In this document: positions 43,145-51,949 of the stretch, one piece after another | Layout of the letters: each line of letters starts with the position of its first letter | Position numbering within the stretch: the stretch's first letter is position 1 | Assembly (NCBI GenBank): GCA_947453945.1 | Contig: CANGJB010000018.1 | Location: 1 to 57,184, forward strand | DNA: 57,184 nt | Source: Sphingomonadaceae bacterium | Lineage (GTDB): Bacteria; Pseudomonadota; Alphaproteobacteria; Sphingomonadales; Sphingomonadaceae | Direction: 5' to 3' | The notes under the pieces: model-generated | Database searches by the model: none | Told to the model about the DNA's origin: nothing | The model's input: only the letters and a program-made list of their open reading frames with translations | Position numbers and translations under genes: made by a program

Positions 43145-46100
43145 AACGCGGCCCGTCCGCTCCAGCTTGCCCCAGCCGATGCCCAGCCCTTGCAGCGCCG
43201 CCCCTACTGCGCGGATCACCACGCCGTACATCAGCTGCCGGTAGACGAAGCGCTGGCTCAGCAGCAGCAGCGGCGGGAAGCGCCGTTCGCGCACATCGAG
43301 GCGGTAGGCGACCCAGCCGCAAACAAGGTCGATGGCCGTGAAGGCTGCCCAGTATAGCCCCATGCGCAGCACGTCGGTCTGTGTCTGGGCCCAGCCGTGC
43401 TGCATGATCCTGAGGCCCGTGCCCAGGATGGAGACGGCGAGCGCCAGATCGATCAGCGGCGAGATCAGCGCAAAGAGGATCTGGAACAGCCACGCCTGCG
43501 GCATTCCGACATAGGCGAGCCCGGCGGGCCTGCGCTCCCACGGCACCGAACGGTGCTTCCACAGGCACTGCAGCGTGCCGAAGGCCCAGCGGAAGCGCTG
43601 CTTGGCAAGCGCGGCCAGCGTTTCGGGCGCTTCGGTCCAGGCGACCGCCTCTTCGTCGTAGCACACCTTCCAGCCCTTGCGCTGGATCGCGATGGTCAGG
43701 TCCTGATCCTCGGCCAGCGTGTCTTCCGGATAGCCGCCAACATCGGCGAGCGCGCTGCGCCGCCACGCGCCGACCGCGCCGGGCACGACCATGATCGCGC
43801 CGAAGCGGGTGAGCGCTCGCCGTTCGATGTTCTGCGCCGTGATATATTCCACCGCCTGCCAGCGGGTGACGAGATTGACCCGGTTGCCGACCTTGGCGTT
43901 GCCCGCCACCGCGCCCACGCGCTCGTTTTCGAACCAGCGCACGAGGCGCGCAATGGTCTGCGGCTCGAACTGGGTATCGGCATCGAGCGCGACGACGATC
44001 TCGCCCTGCGCCGCCGCCAGCGCGCGGTTGAGCGCGGACGCTTTGCCGCCGTTGGTCATGGTCATCAGCCGCACTTGCGGATCGTGGCCGAAGGCGGCGG
44101 CGACGATGGCGCTGGTGCTGTCCTTCGAGCCATCGTCCGCAACGATGACTTCCATGTGCGGATAATCGCTGGCGAGGATGCGATGCACCGCACTCTCGAT
44201 CACCCGTTCCTCGTTGTAGGCGGGGATGATGACGCTGACCTTCGGCTGATAGCCGTTGTCCAGTGCAGGCACTTGCCTCCGATCGGGCACGAGCGCGAGC
44301 CCGGTCAGGCCCAGCGCGCGGATCACGCCCAGGGCAATCGCGAAGAAGAAACTCCAGTTGAGCGCGGCGAGCAGCACGGCAAGGCACGAGAACATCGCAA
44401 CGTCGATGCGCACGGCGGCAAGGTCCCAGCCCTTGACTTGCGGCATCACGTCGTCGCGCTTGAGCCCGGCGAGCGTGGATGCGGGCACGAGGCGGTATCC
44501 GTCTGCCTCCAGTCGCTCGATGATGCGCGGCAGCGCCAGCACCGTCTGCTCGCGGTTGCCGCCGCCATCGTGCAGCAGGACGACGTTGGCGCTGTGGTCG
44601 GGGGTGGCATGTTCTACCGCGTCCACCGTGCGGTTCACGATGTCGTCGGCGCTGCGCTTCATCCAGTCGCCCGGATCGGCATGGAGCCCCACCACGGTAT
44701 AGCCCTGTTGCTGGGCAATCAGTGCAGGCCCGAGCTCGTCTGCCGTGGTCGGCTCGGCATCGCCGAAATAGGGCGCACGGAACAGGCGGGTGGAACGGCC
44801 GGTATAGGCCTCGATCAGCCGCTGCGTGGCGTTGAGCTCAAGCTTTATGCCGGCCGCGGAATCCTCCGCCATGTTGGGATGGGTGTAGCTGTGGTTGCCG
44901 ATCTCGTCCCCATCGGCGACCATGCGCTGCAAGGTGCTGCGCCCCGCCACGCCGTTTTCGCCGATGATGAAGAATGTTGCCGGCACATGGTAGCGCTCGA
45001 GCACCGAAAGCACTTCGGGCGTGTACTTGGGATCGGGCCCATCATCGAACGTCAGCGCGACGAGTTTGGCCCGGTCGCCGGTCTTGCGCACGACATAGGG
45101 CGTGGGCAGGCGGCCATATTGCTCGCTGTCGATCAGCGCGGGACGGGTGCCGCTTGCCGCAAGAAAGTGCACCTGTCGGCTGCCCGGTTCCGGCGTCGCG
45201 TCGATACGCAGGATTTCGCCGTTGCCTTCGACATCGACGTTGCTCGTCTGCTGGATACGGCTGAGATCGGGCCGCTGGCCATGGCCACCGCGCCAGGCCT
45301 TGAGCACGTCCCAGAAGCCCGGATCTTCAGAACCCATCCGCCACAGCGCAACCGATCGCGCGCCGAGCTGCGAAAGCATCTGCATCTGGTTCCAGCTGGA
45401 GGCGGCATCGAGCATCCACACCTGATGCCGCTTCGGCGGCGTGGCGGCGTTCCGGTCCTCGTCGTCGAGATAGCCGAAGCCGGTGTTGCCGCTGACCTTG
45501 TCCCATGTCGGCACGGTGCCGCTGTCATGCGCGGAAAGCCAGGCTTCCTCCACGGTCTGCGCATCAGCTTGCTTCTGGCCATCGGGCCCGCCATGCCAAT
45601 CATAGCCATAATTGCCGAGCGCGACGATCACCTTGTCGGACGAAAGGCCCTTGAGCTGATCGGCCAGATGTCCCGCGAACCAGCCGTTCGAGGCAATCGG
45701 CCCGGGTTCGCCGCCCTGCCAGTGCTCGTCATAGGCCATGAGCACGACCTTGTCGGCCACCGTGGCCAGTTCCTTCGCCGACCAGTCGGCATCGTCGATC
45801 GGCATGGTCACCGCTACCACCCGGTGCTTGGTCACAAGGCGCGCGCGCAGATCGGCAAGGAAGCCGTGCAGCGCGGCAATCCCGGGGCGTGGCAGATTTT
45901 CGAAATCGATCATCACCCCGCCATCGCCGGACTTGTCGAGCGCGGCATCGATCTGGCTGACGAGCGCGGCGCGGCGGGCGGGGCTGGCCATCACGGCGGT
46001 CGCGCCTGCGCCGTCCCACTGCGCGTTCGCCGCGTTCTGCAGCACCGGCACCACCAGCGGACGGTGGAGTGCAGAGGCCAGCACGCGGCGCATTGGCGCA

Positions 46101-46501
46101 TCATCGCTGACGACAAGGTTGCCGCCCTGACCGAGCGAAAACAATGTCGGCGCGATCCAATCGAGCTGGCCGACATGGCGCTGCAGGGAAAGCGCGCTGC
46201 CATCGCGCCAGGATGTGTAGAAGCCCACGCTCAGCGCCTGCCCGCTGCCGTGGGCCGCTGGCCCGGCGTGGCGGCCGAACAATTGGGCAAGCGTGTGGGA
46301 AATGCGGCTGACCTGCGTCTTGAGCGGAAACGGCGCCTGGCGCTCGAAGCCAAGCTGCAGCGGGGCGGCAGCCGGCACCGCCATCACGGTCGTTGCAAAG
46401 ATCACTGCGGCCACAAGCAGCACGACAAGGCCGATGCCCGCGCCGCGGCGGGTCAGGCGGCGGCGGCGGCCGGTCGGATCGAAGAAAATCGGACGAGACA
46501 C
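43085..46501 (-). CDS. Three-domain polysaccharide enzyme: GH18-like + NodB deacetylase + GT2 glycosyltransferase
   Basis: This 1138-residue protein has an N-terminal membrane helix (about 20-45), a GH18-like TIM barrel (about 70-400, with DGGVMIDFENLP near residue 198), a NodB polysaccharide-deacetylase domain (about 480-680, LTFDDGPDP and HSYTHPNMAE metal-site motifs, RAPYFGDAEP), two membrane helices and a GT2 glycosyltransferase (about 750-1010) with ADDGSKDST, LDADTQFEP, EDQDLTI and KQRFRWAFGT. QRFRW marks processive GlcNAc-type synthases. More helices close the C-terminus. It could make, trim and deacetylate an extracellular poly-hexosamine. In the GH18 part the DxxDxDxE motif is degenerate, so hydrolase activity is doubtful. 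Confidence 0.9.
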   Translation of the reverse strand: MSRPIFFDPTGRRRRLTRRGAGIGLVVLLVAAVIFATTVMAVPAAAPLQLGFERQAPFPLKTQVSRISHTLAQLFGRHAGPAAHGSGQALSVGFYTSWRDGSALSLQRHVGQLDWIAPTLFSLGQGGNLVVSDDAPMRRVLASALHRPLVVPVLQNAANAQWDGAGATAVMASPARRAALVSQIDAALDKSGDGGVMIDFENLPRPGIAALHGFLADLRARLVTKHRVVAVTMPIDDADWSAKELATVADKVVLMAYDEHWQGGEPGPIASNGWFAGHLADQLKGLSSDKVIVALGNYGYDWHGGPDGQKQADAQTVEEAWLSAHDSGTVPTWDKVSGNTGFGYLDDEDRNAATPPKRHQVWMLDAASSWNQMQMLSQLGARSVALWRMGSEDPGFWDVLKAWRGGHGQRPDLSRIQQTSNVDVEGNGEILRIDATPEPGSRQVHFLAASGTRPALIDSEQYGRLPTPYVVRKTGDRAKLVALTFDDGPDPKYTPEVLSVLERYHVPATFFIIGENGVAGRSTLQRMVADGDEIGNHSYTHPNMAEDSAAGIKLELNATQRLIEAYTGRSTRLFRAPYFGDAEPTTADELGPALIAQQQGYTVVGLHADPGDWMKRSADDIVNRTVDAVEHATPDHSANVVLLHDGGGNREQTVLALPRIIERLEADGYRLVPASTLAGLKRDDVMPQVKGWDLAAVRIDVAMFSCLAVLLAALNWSFFFAIALGVIRALGLTGLALVPDRRQVPALDNGYQPKVSVIIPAYNEERVIESAVHRILASDYPHMEVIVADDGSKDSTSAIVAAAFGHDPQVRLMTMTNGGKASALNRALAAAQGEIVVALDADTQFEPQTIARLVRWFENERVGAVAGNAKVGNRVNLVTRWQAVEYITAQNIERRALTRFGAIMVVPGAVGAWRRSALADVGGYPEDTLAEDQDLTIAIQRKGWKVCYDEEAVAWTEAPETLAALAKQRFRWAFGTLQCLWKHRSVPWERRPAGLAYVGMPQAWLFQILFALISPLIDLALAVSILGTGLRIMQHGWAQTQTDVLRMGLYWAAFTAIDLVCGWVAYRLDVRERRFPPLLLLSQRFVYRQLMYGVVIRAVGAALQGLGIGWGKLERTGRVSGGQISGGEAKGGHKALAA

Positions 46502-46593
46502 GTTTCAGTTCCCCGCATTGTGCCGGCAAGGCCAGCCCGGCGCGCCGGTGCATATGCGCCTGCGCGGGATCGGTCTGCCGCAGCCGGATGGGT

Positions 46594-46667
46594 GACGATG
46601 GGCGCCGGACCGGCAATCGGAACAGGGGACCGTCACGTCACGATTGCCGTGACAGACGCCCATCGTC
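46594..46667. promoter_or_regulatory. Nested long inverted repeats upstream of the photolyase operon
   Basis: GACGATGGGCG (46594-46604) pairs with CGCCCATCGTC (46657-46667), and CGGCAATCG (46611-46619) pairs with CGATTGCCG (46641-46649); both are perfect. A further palindrome GTCACG-ATTGC-CGTGAC (46637-46653) overlaps the inner arm. The element lies in the gap between the divergent glycosyltransferase fusion and photolyase genes and may be a regulatory DNA or RNA structure. Confidence 0.6.
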
Positions 46668-46792
46668 GGAGGCCGTTCTAGGCCGCGGCGCCCGTCATCT
46701 GCGTGAGCGGAACATTACACTTTGGCCATTATTCAGGGGGATGCCCGCATGATCATCTGGGCGCCCGAGCTCGGGAAGGCCAAGGGCTTGCC

Positions 46793-47980
46793 ATGCTACC
46801 TGCTCCTTCGCGCCGCGCCGCGCTTGATCATCTGCGCCAGTTCGTGCCGCGAGCCGGCGCATCGTATGCTTCCGGGCGCAACACTGATCCGGGGCCGGGC
46901 AGGCCCGCTGCCGTCTCACGTCTGGCGCCCGCGATCCGCTACCGGCTGGTGACCGAGCAGGACGTGGCGGGCGAAGTGCTGGCGCGGCACAGCTTCGGAT
47001 CGGCGGGAAAGTTCATCCAGGAAGTCTGCTGGCGTACCTACTGGAAGGGCTGGCTCGAACTGCGCCCTGCCGTGTGGCAGCGCTTCATGGCCGAACGGGA
47101 TGCAGCGCGCGAAACGATGGTGGGCAGCGCCGATCTGGCGGCAGCGGAAGAGGGGCGCACCGGGATCGACGCGTTCGATGCCTGGGCGCGCGAGCTTGCC
47201 GAGACCGGCTATCTCCACAACCACGCGCGGATGTGGTTCGCCTCGATCTGGATCTTCACGCTGCGCCTGCCGTGGACCTTGGGCGCGGATTTCTTCCTGC
47301 GGCACCTGATCGATGCGGATCCTGCCAGCAACACGCTTTCGTGGCGCTGGGTTGCCGGGTTGCAGACAGCGGGGAAGACCTATCTTGCGCGGGCAGACAA
47401 TATCGCGCGTTACACCGAAGGTCGTTTTGTGCCGCGCGGGCTGGCTGAAGAAGCGGTGGCGCTAACCGAGCCGCCGGTGGGGCCTGCGGGCACGCTGGGG
47501 CCACTTTCGCCGCCCGATCTGGCGGCACCAAGCTTGCTGCTGGTGCACCACGAAGACCTACATCCCGAATCGCTGTTTGCGGCCGATGTGCCGGTGGGCC
47601 ATGTGCTTGCGGCCCGCGATCCCGCATTGCTGTGGGGCGATGCGGCGCGGCGCTATGTGGCTGCCGCAACAGCCGATGCGGCGGCGCGCGCGGCGGCGCA
47701 TTTTGGCTGCAGCGCCACTCTGGCAGAGGCGTTGGATGCCGAAGTGCTCCTTGCTGTCGCACGGACGGCGGGCGCCCGGCAGGTGCTGACACCCTTTGCG
47801 CCGGTCGGTCCGGTGGCTGATGCGCTGGCGGCCTTGGCGCCGCAGCTTGCGGAGGAAGGCATCGCACTGCGCCCGGTGCGGCGGCGCTGGGATGCCGGGC
47901 TCTGGCCGCACGCCCGGCGCGGCTTCTTTGCCTTCGATGCCGAGATCGAGGGGCATCTGCGGGCCGAGGGGATGCTGTGA
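46793..47980 (+). CDS. FAD-binding photolyase/cryptochrome-like protein with apparently permuted domains
   Basis: The 395-residue product carries the photolyase FAD-binding helical domain first (about residues 50-235): WRTYWKGWLELRPAVW, YLHNHARMWFASIWIFTLRL, DADPASNTLSWRWVAG and KTYLARADNIARYTEGRF. It lacks the usual N-terminal antenna domain. Residues about 245-395 instead form an alpha/beta region (LLLVHHEDLHPESL, then RTAGARQVLTPFAPVGPVADA) that looks like the missing half moved to the C-terminus. The Asn and Trp residues around the flavin appear kept. Start ATG 46793 has AAGGG six bases upstream. The stop overlaps the next gene (GTGA). Whether it repairs DNA or senses light is unknown. 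Confidence 0.75.
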   Translation: MLPAPSRRAALDHLRQFVPRAGASYASGRNTDPGPGRPAAVSRLAPAIRYRLVTEQDVAGEVLARHSFGSAGKFIQEVCWRTYWKGWLELRPAVWQRFMAERDAARETMVGSADLAAAEEGRTGIDAFDAWARELAETGYLHNHARMWFASIWIFTLRLPWTLGADFFLRHLIDADPASNTLSWRWVAGLQTAGKTYLARADNIARYTEGRFVPRGLAEEAVALTEPPVGPAGTLGPLSPPDLAAPSLLLVHHEDLHPESLFAADVPVGHVLAARDPALLWGDAARRYVAAATADAAARAAAHFGCSATLAEALDAEVLLAVARTAGARQVLTPFAPVGPVADALAALAPQLAEEGIALRPVRRRWDAGLWPHARRGFFAFDAEIEGHLRAEGML

Positions 47981-49518
47981 AGCAGGCCCTGCAAGTTGTG
48001 TGGTTCAAGCGCGATTTGCGCGTGGCAGATCATCGCCCGCTTGCTCTTGCGGCCGCAGCAGGCCCGGTGCTGCCGCTCTACATTGCAGAGCCCGGGCTCT
48101 GGACGCAGGACGATGCTTCGGCCCGGCAATGGGCCTTCGCCGCCGAAAGCCTTGCTGAATTGCAGGCGACGCTCGGCGCGCTGGGCCAGCCGCTTTGCGT
48201 TGTGCGCGGTGATGTGGTCGCGGTCTTGCGCAAGATCCACGAACGTCATGGCATCGCCGCGCTGTGGAGCCACGAGGAGACCGGCAACGGCTGGACTTAT
48301 GCGCGCGACAAGGCGGTGGCTGCATGGGCGCGCGCGGCGGGCGTGGCGTGGCATGAACTGCCGCAGACCGGTGTGATCCGCCGGCTCAAGACCCGTGCCG
48401 GCTGGGCCCGCGCATGGGAAAAGCGGATGGCCGAACCGCTCACCTCGCCGCCCGCCGCGCTCGCGCCGCTGGGCAGCGATTGGCCCACCCGCATTCCCGC
48501 TGCTGCCGATCTCGGCCTCGCGCCCGATCCTTGTCCGCAGCGCCAGAGCGGGGGGCGCGCGGCTGGCCTTGCGATCCTCGCCAGCTTCCTTGAGCGGCGG
48601 GGCCGAGACTATCGCTGGCAGATGTCGAGCCCGGTCACCGCGTTCGATGCCAGCTCGCGCCTTTCGCCGCACCTGACCTGGGGCACGCTCAGCTTGCGCG
48701 AAGTGGCGCAAGCAAGCCGGGCACGGCTGGCGGGCCTGCGCGGGGAGGAAAGCGCCGCTGCGCGAAGCTGGCGCGCTTCGATGACCTCGTTCACCGCCCG
48801 CCAGCACTGGCACTGCCACTTCATGCAGAAGCTGGAAGACGAACCGCGCATCGAGTTTGCCAATCTGCATCCCGCCTACAATGGCCTGCGCCCGGATGCG
48901 CCCGATGCCGATCGGCTGGCGGCATGGTGCGCCGGGCAGACCGGCTATCCCTTCGTCGATGCCTGCCTGCGCGCGCTGGATGCCCATGGCTGGCTCAATT
49001 TCCGGATGCGGGCGATGCTCGTGTCCTTCGCCAGCTATCAGCTATGGCTGCCGTGGCGCGCGAGCGGGCTGCATCTGGCGCGGCAGTTCGTGGACTATGA
49101 ACCGGGCATCCACTGGAGCCAGGTGCAGATGCAATCGGGCACGACGGGGATCAACACGATGCGGGTCTACAATCCGGTCAAGCAGGGCCACGATCAGGAT
49201 CCGGAAGGCGTGTTCGTGCGCCGCTGGGTACCCGAATTGGCGGCGGTGCCCACCCCGCTGATTCAAGAGCCATGGCTGTGGGAGGGGGCGGCCAGCCTCA
49301 CCTATCCGCCGCCGATCGTCGATCACGCCAAGGCCGCCGCCGCCGCGCGCGAGGCGCTGCACGCCGTGCGCAAGCGCGGCGGACACCGCACAACGGCCAG
49401 CCGGATCGCCGAGAAGCACGGCAGCCGCAAGGCCGGGATGCCGATGACGGGCCAAAGACAATCCGGCCAGAAATCGCGCCGCCCCACCGCAACCAACCAG
49501 CTGGCGCTCGATCTGTGA
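47977..49518 (+). CDS. Cryptochrome/deoxyribodipyrimidine photolyase family protein
   Basis: A 513-residue photolyase-family flavoprotein in standard order: alpha/beta antenna domain (about 5-130, beginning VVWFKRDLRVADHRPL) and helical FAD domain (about 210-460, with HLTWGTLSLREV, WLNFRMRAMLVSFASYQLWL and TTGINTMRVYNPVKQG). The C-terminal 60 residues are basic and include GGHRTTASRIAEKHGSRKAG, which is longer than in most photolyases and may contact DNA. Start GTG 47977 overlaps the preceding stop as GTGA. Photolyase versus cryptochrome function cannot be settled from sequence alone. Confidence 0.87.
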   Translation: MKQALQVVWFKRDLRVADHRPLALAAAAGPVLPLYIAEPGLWTQDDASARQWAFAAESLAELQATLGALGQPLCVVRGDVVAVLRKIHERHGIAALWSHEETGNGWTYARDKAVAAWARAAGVAWHELPQTGVIRRLKTRAGWARAWEKRMAEPLTSPPAALAPLGSDWPTRIPAAADLGLAPDPCPQRQSGGRAAGLAILASFLERRGRDYRWQMSSPVTAFDASSRLSPHLTWGTLSLREVAQASRARLAGLRGEESAAARSWRASMTSFTARQHWHCHFMQKLEDEPRIEFANLHPAYNGLRPDAPDADRLAAWCAGQTGYPFVDACLRALDAHGWLNFRMRAMLVSFASYQLWLPWRASGLHLARQFVDYEPGIHWSQVQMQSGTTGINTMRVYNPVKQGHDQDPEGVFVRRWVPELAAVPTPLIQEPWLWEGAASLTYPPPIVDHAKAAAAAREALHAVRKRGGHRTTASRIAEKHGSRKAGMPMTGQRQSGQKSRRPTATNQLALDL

Positions 49519-51035
49519 GCCGCCTCATTCTCGTGCTGGGCGATCAGCTCGCTCCATCGCTCTCCTCGCTGCAGGCCGCAGACAAGACGCGCGACCGCGT
49601 GCTGATGGCCGAAGTGGCGGACGAAGCCACTTATGTGCGCCACCACAAGAAGAAGATCGCCTTCCTGTTCAGTGCGATGCGCCACTTTGCCGAGGAACTG
49701 CGCGGCGAAGGCTGGACGGTCGACTATGTGACTTTGGATGCGCCCGGCAACACGGGCAGTTTCTCCGGCGAAGTGGCCCGTGCCGTCGCCGCCCATCGAC
49801 CTGAGCGGATCTTCGTCACCGAAGCGGGTGAATGGCGCGTGGCACAGATGATCGCGGGCTGGGAAGCGGCGCTGGGCGTTCCGGTCGAAGTCCTGCCCGA
49901 TACGCGCTTCGTTTGCCCGCTCCCCGTGTTCCGCGCCTGGGCGGAAGGGCGCAAGGCGCTGCGCATGGAGTATTTCTACCGCGAGATGCGCCGCCGCACG
50001 GGCCTGCTGATGGAGGGCGACAAGCCCGCGGGCGGCGAGTGGAACTACGATGCCGAAAACCGCAAGGCCGCGGCGCCGGACCTGTTCATGCCGCGCCCGC
50101 CGGTCTTTGCGCCCGATGCCATTACGCAGGAGGTTCTGGCCTTGGTGGAGAGCCGCTTCGGCAATCACTTCGGTGATCTCGAACCGTTCCAGTTCGCCGT
50201 CACCCGCGCCGATGCCGAGGCCGCCTTCGCCGCTTTCGTCCGGCGCGCCTTGCCGCGTTTCGGCGATTATCAGGATGCCATGCTGGAAGGAGAGCCGTTC
50301 CTCTATCACGCCGTGATCGCGCAGTATCTCAACTGCGGGCTGCTCGATCCACTGGAGGTCTGCCGCGAGGTGGAAGCGGAATGGCAGGCGGGCCGCGTGC
50401 CCCTGAATGCCGCCGAAGGCTTCATCCGCCAGATCATTGGTTGGCGCGAATATGTGCGCGGGATCTACTGGCTGACGATGCCCGGCTACGAGCGGCGCAA
50501 TTTCCTCGAACACACCCGTCCGCTGCCCGATTTCTACTGGACGGCCGAGACGGACATGGCCTGCCTGCGCGCTGCCGTCACGCAGACGCGCGAGCACGCT
50601 TATGCCCACCATATCCAGCGCCTGATGGTGACCGGCACGTTCGCGCTGATTGCCGGGATCGATCCCCATGCGCTCCACGAATGGTATCTCAGCGTCTATG
50701 CCGATGCCTATGAATGGGTGGAGCTGCCCAACACCGTGGGCATGAGCCAGTTTGCCGATGGCGGGATGCTCGCCTCCAAGCCCTATGCGGCGAGCGGGGC
50801 CTACATCAACCGGATGTCCAATTACTGCGGTGGTTGCCGCTATGATGTGAAGCAGCGGACCGGCCCCAATGCCTGCCCGTTCAACCCGCTCTACTGGGAT
50901 TTCATCGCCCGCCACCGCGGCAAGATTGGCGGCAACCCGCGCATGGCGCAGATGGTGCGGACTTATGACAAGTTCGCCGAAGACGAGAAGGCGCGGATTG
51001 CGCAAAGCGCGGCGGCGGTGCTGGCGAAGCTCTGA
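49515..51035 (+). CDS. phrB: Fe-S (6-4)-type photolyase (PhrB/FeS-BCP family)
   Basis: A 506-residue protein opening RLILVLGDQLAPSLSSL, the hallmark of the iron-sulfur bacterial cryptochrome/photolyase family. Cysteines fall at 350 (DMACLRAA), 438 and 441 (YCGGCRY) and 454 (NACPFNP), the same residue numbers as the four cluster ligands of Agrobacterium PhrB, a (6-4) photolyase using 6,7-dimethyl-8-ribityllumazine as antenna. Other family marks: FIRQIIGWREYVRGIYW, HHIQRLMVTGTFALI. The GTG at 49515 overlaps the upstream stop (GTGA) and gives the family N-terminus. Role: light-driven repair of (6-4) lesions. Confidence 0.93.
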   Translation: MSRLILVLGDQLAPSLSSLQAADKTRDRVLMAEVADEATYVRHHKKKIAFLFSAMRHFAEELRGEGWTVDYVTLDAPGNTGSFSGEVARAVAAHRPERIFVTEAGEWRVAQMIAGWEAALGVPVEVLPDTRFVCPLPVFRAWAEGRKALRMEYFYREMRRRTGLLMEGDKPAGGEWNYDAENRKAAAPDLFMPRPPVFAPDAITQEVLALVESRFGNHFGDLEPFQFAVTRADAEAAFAAFVRRALPRFGDYQDAMLEGEPFLYHAVIAQYLNCGLLDPLEVCREVEAEWQAGRVPLNAAEGFIRQIIGWREYVRGIYWLTMPGYERRNFLEHTRPLPDFYWTAETDMACLRAAVTQTREHAYAHHIQRLMVTGTFALIAGIDPHALHEWYLSVYADAYEWVELPNTVGMSQFADGGMLASKPYAASGAYINRMSNYCGGCRYDVKQRTGPNACPFNPLYWDFIARHRGKIGGNPRMAQMVRTYDKFAEDEKARIAQSAAAVLAKL

Positions 51036-51112
51036 CCGTTCGAGTTTGTCGAACACAGGCCTGCACATCTTGTGGCTGTTGCGCAGGCTGACGGCGCACT
51101 AGATTGGCGTCC

Positions 51113-51949
51113 ATGAAACAGCCCGTATTCTTCCTTTCGCATGGCGGCGGCCCCTGGCCCTGGCTCGATGGCCCTTTCCGCGATGGCTTCGCCTGGCTGG
51201 AGGCTTCGTTGAAGGCGCTTCCCGCGCAGCTGCCTGAGCCTCCCCGGGCCGTGCTTGCGGTTTCGGGCCATTGGGAGGAGCCTGAGTTCACCGTCTCCAG
51301 CGCCGCGCAGCCGGGGATGGTATTCGACTACTACGGCTTTCCCGAGCATACCTACCACATCAGCTACCCCGCGCCGGGCGATCCAGCGCTCGCGGCAAGG
51401 GTGCGCGAACTGGTAGCGGCTGGGGGGATCGCGGTTGGCGATGATCCCGCGCGCGGGTTCGATCACGGCACATTCTCGATGATGCAACCGATCTGCCCGC
51501 GAGCGGATCTGCCGGTCGTCAGCCTCTCGATGAAGATCGGATATGATCCGGCAGCGCACCTCGCGCTGGGCCGCGCGCTGGCACCCTTGCGGGAGGAAGG
51601 CGTGGTGATCCTTGGTTCGGGCCTGTCCTACCACAATCTCGGGATGTTCGATGCGCGCGCAGCCGAACCCTCGCGCCAGTTCGACAGCTGGTTGCGCCGC
51701 ACTTTGCTCGATCTCAAGCCGGAGGCCCGAAGCGCCGCTCTGGAGCGCTGGGATGAGGCGCCTTCCGCGCGCCTCGCCCACCCGCGCGAGGATCATCTCA
51801 TTCCGCTGATGGTTGCGGTCGGCGCCGCGGGGGATGATCCGGGCGTGTGCATCTATTCCGAAAACGATCTGCGCGGCGGCATCACCGCTTCGGCCTATCG
51901 CTTTGGCGAGGACCTGACGCCAAGCGGGTTCGACCGGCTAGCCGCCTAG
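51113..51949 (+). CDS. LigB/DODA-type extradiol dioxygenase family protein
   Basis: The 278-residue protein has the class III extradiol (4,5-DOPA dioxygenase-like) signature: FFLSHGGGPWPW near the start, VSGHWEEPEF (about residue 54), DYYGFPEHTY and FDHGTFSMM with the metal histidines. Such enzymes cleave catechols; bacterial homologues of plant DODA often act on unknown aromatic substrates. ATG at 51113 gives MKQPVFFLSH; an in-frame TTG at 51104 is less likely. It follows phrB by 77 bases on the same strand, so it may belong to the same transcript. Stop overlaps the DUF6671 stop on the other strand (CTAG). Confidence 0.85.
   Translation: MKQPVFFLSHGGGPWPWLDGPFRDGFAWLEASLKALPAQLPEPPRAVLAVSGHWEEPEFTVSSAAQPGMVFDYYGFPEHTYHISYPAPGDPALAARVRELVAAGGIAVGDDPARGFDHGTFSMMQPICPRADLPVVSLSMKIGYDPAAHLALGRALAPLREEGVVILGSGLSYHNLGMFDARAAEPSRQFDSWLRRTLLDLKPEARSAALERWDEAPSARLAHPREDHLIPLMVAVGAAGDDPGVCIYSENDLRGGITASAYRFGEDLTPSGFDRLAA

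Noticed and set aside
43397..46681. A 1094-codon plus-strand frame opposite the glycosyltransferase fusion
   Set aside because: It mirrors the codon structure of the real gene; it is Arg/His/Gly-rich, has no domain motif and is a GC-driven antisense shadow.
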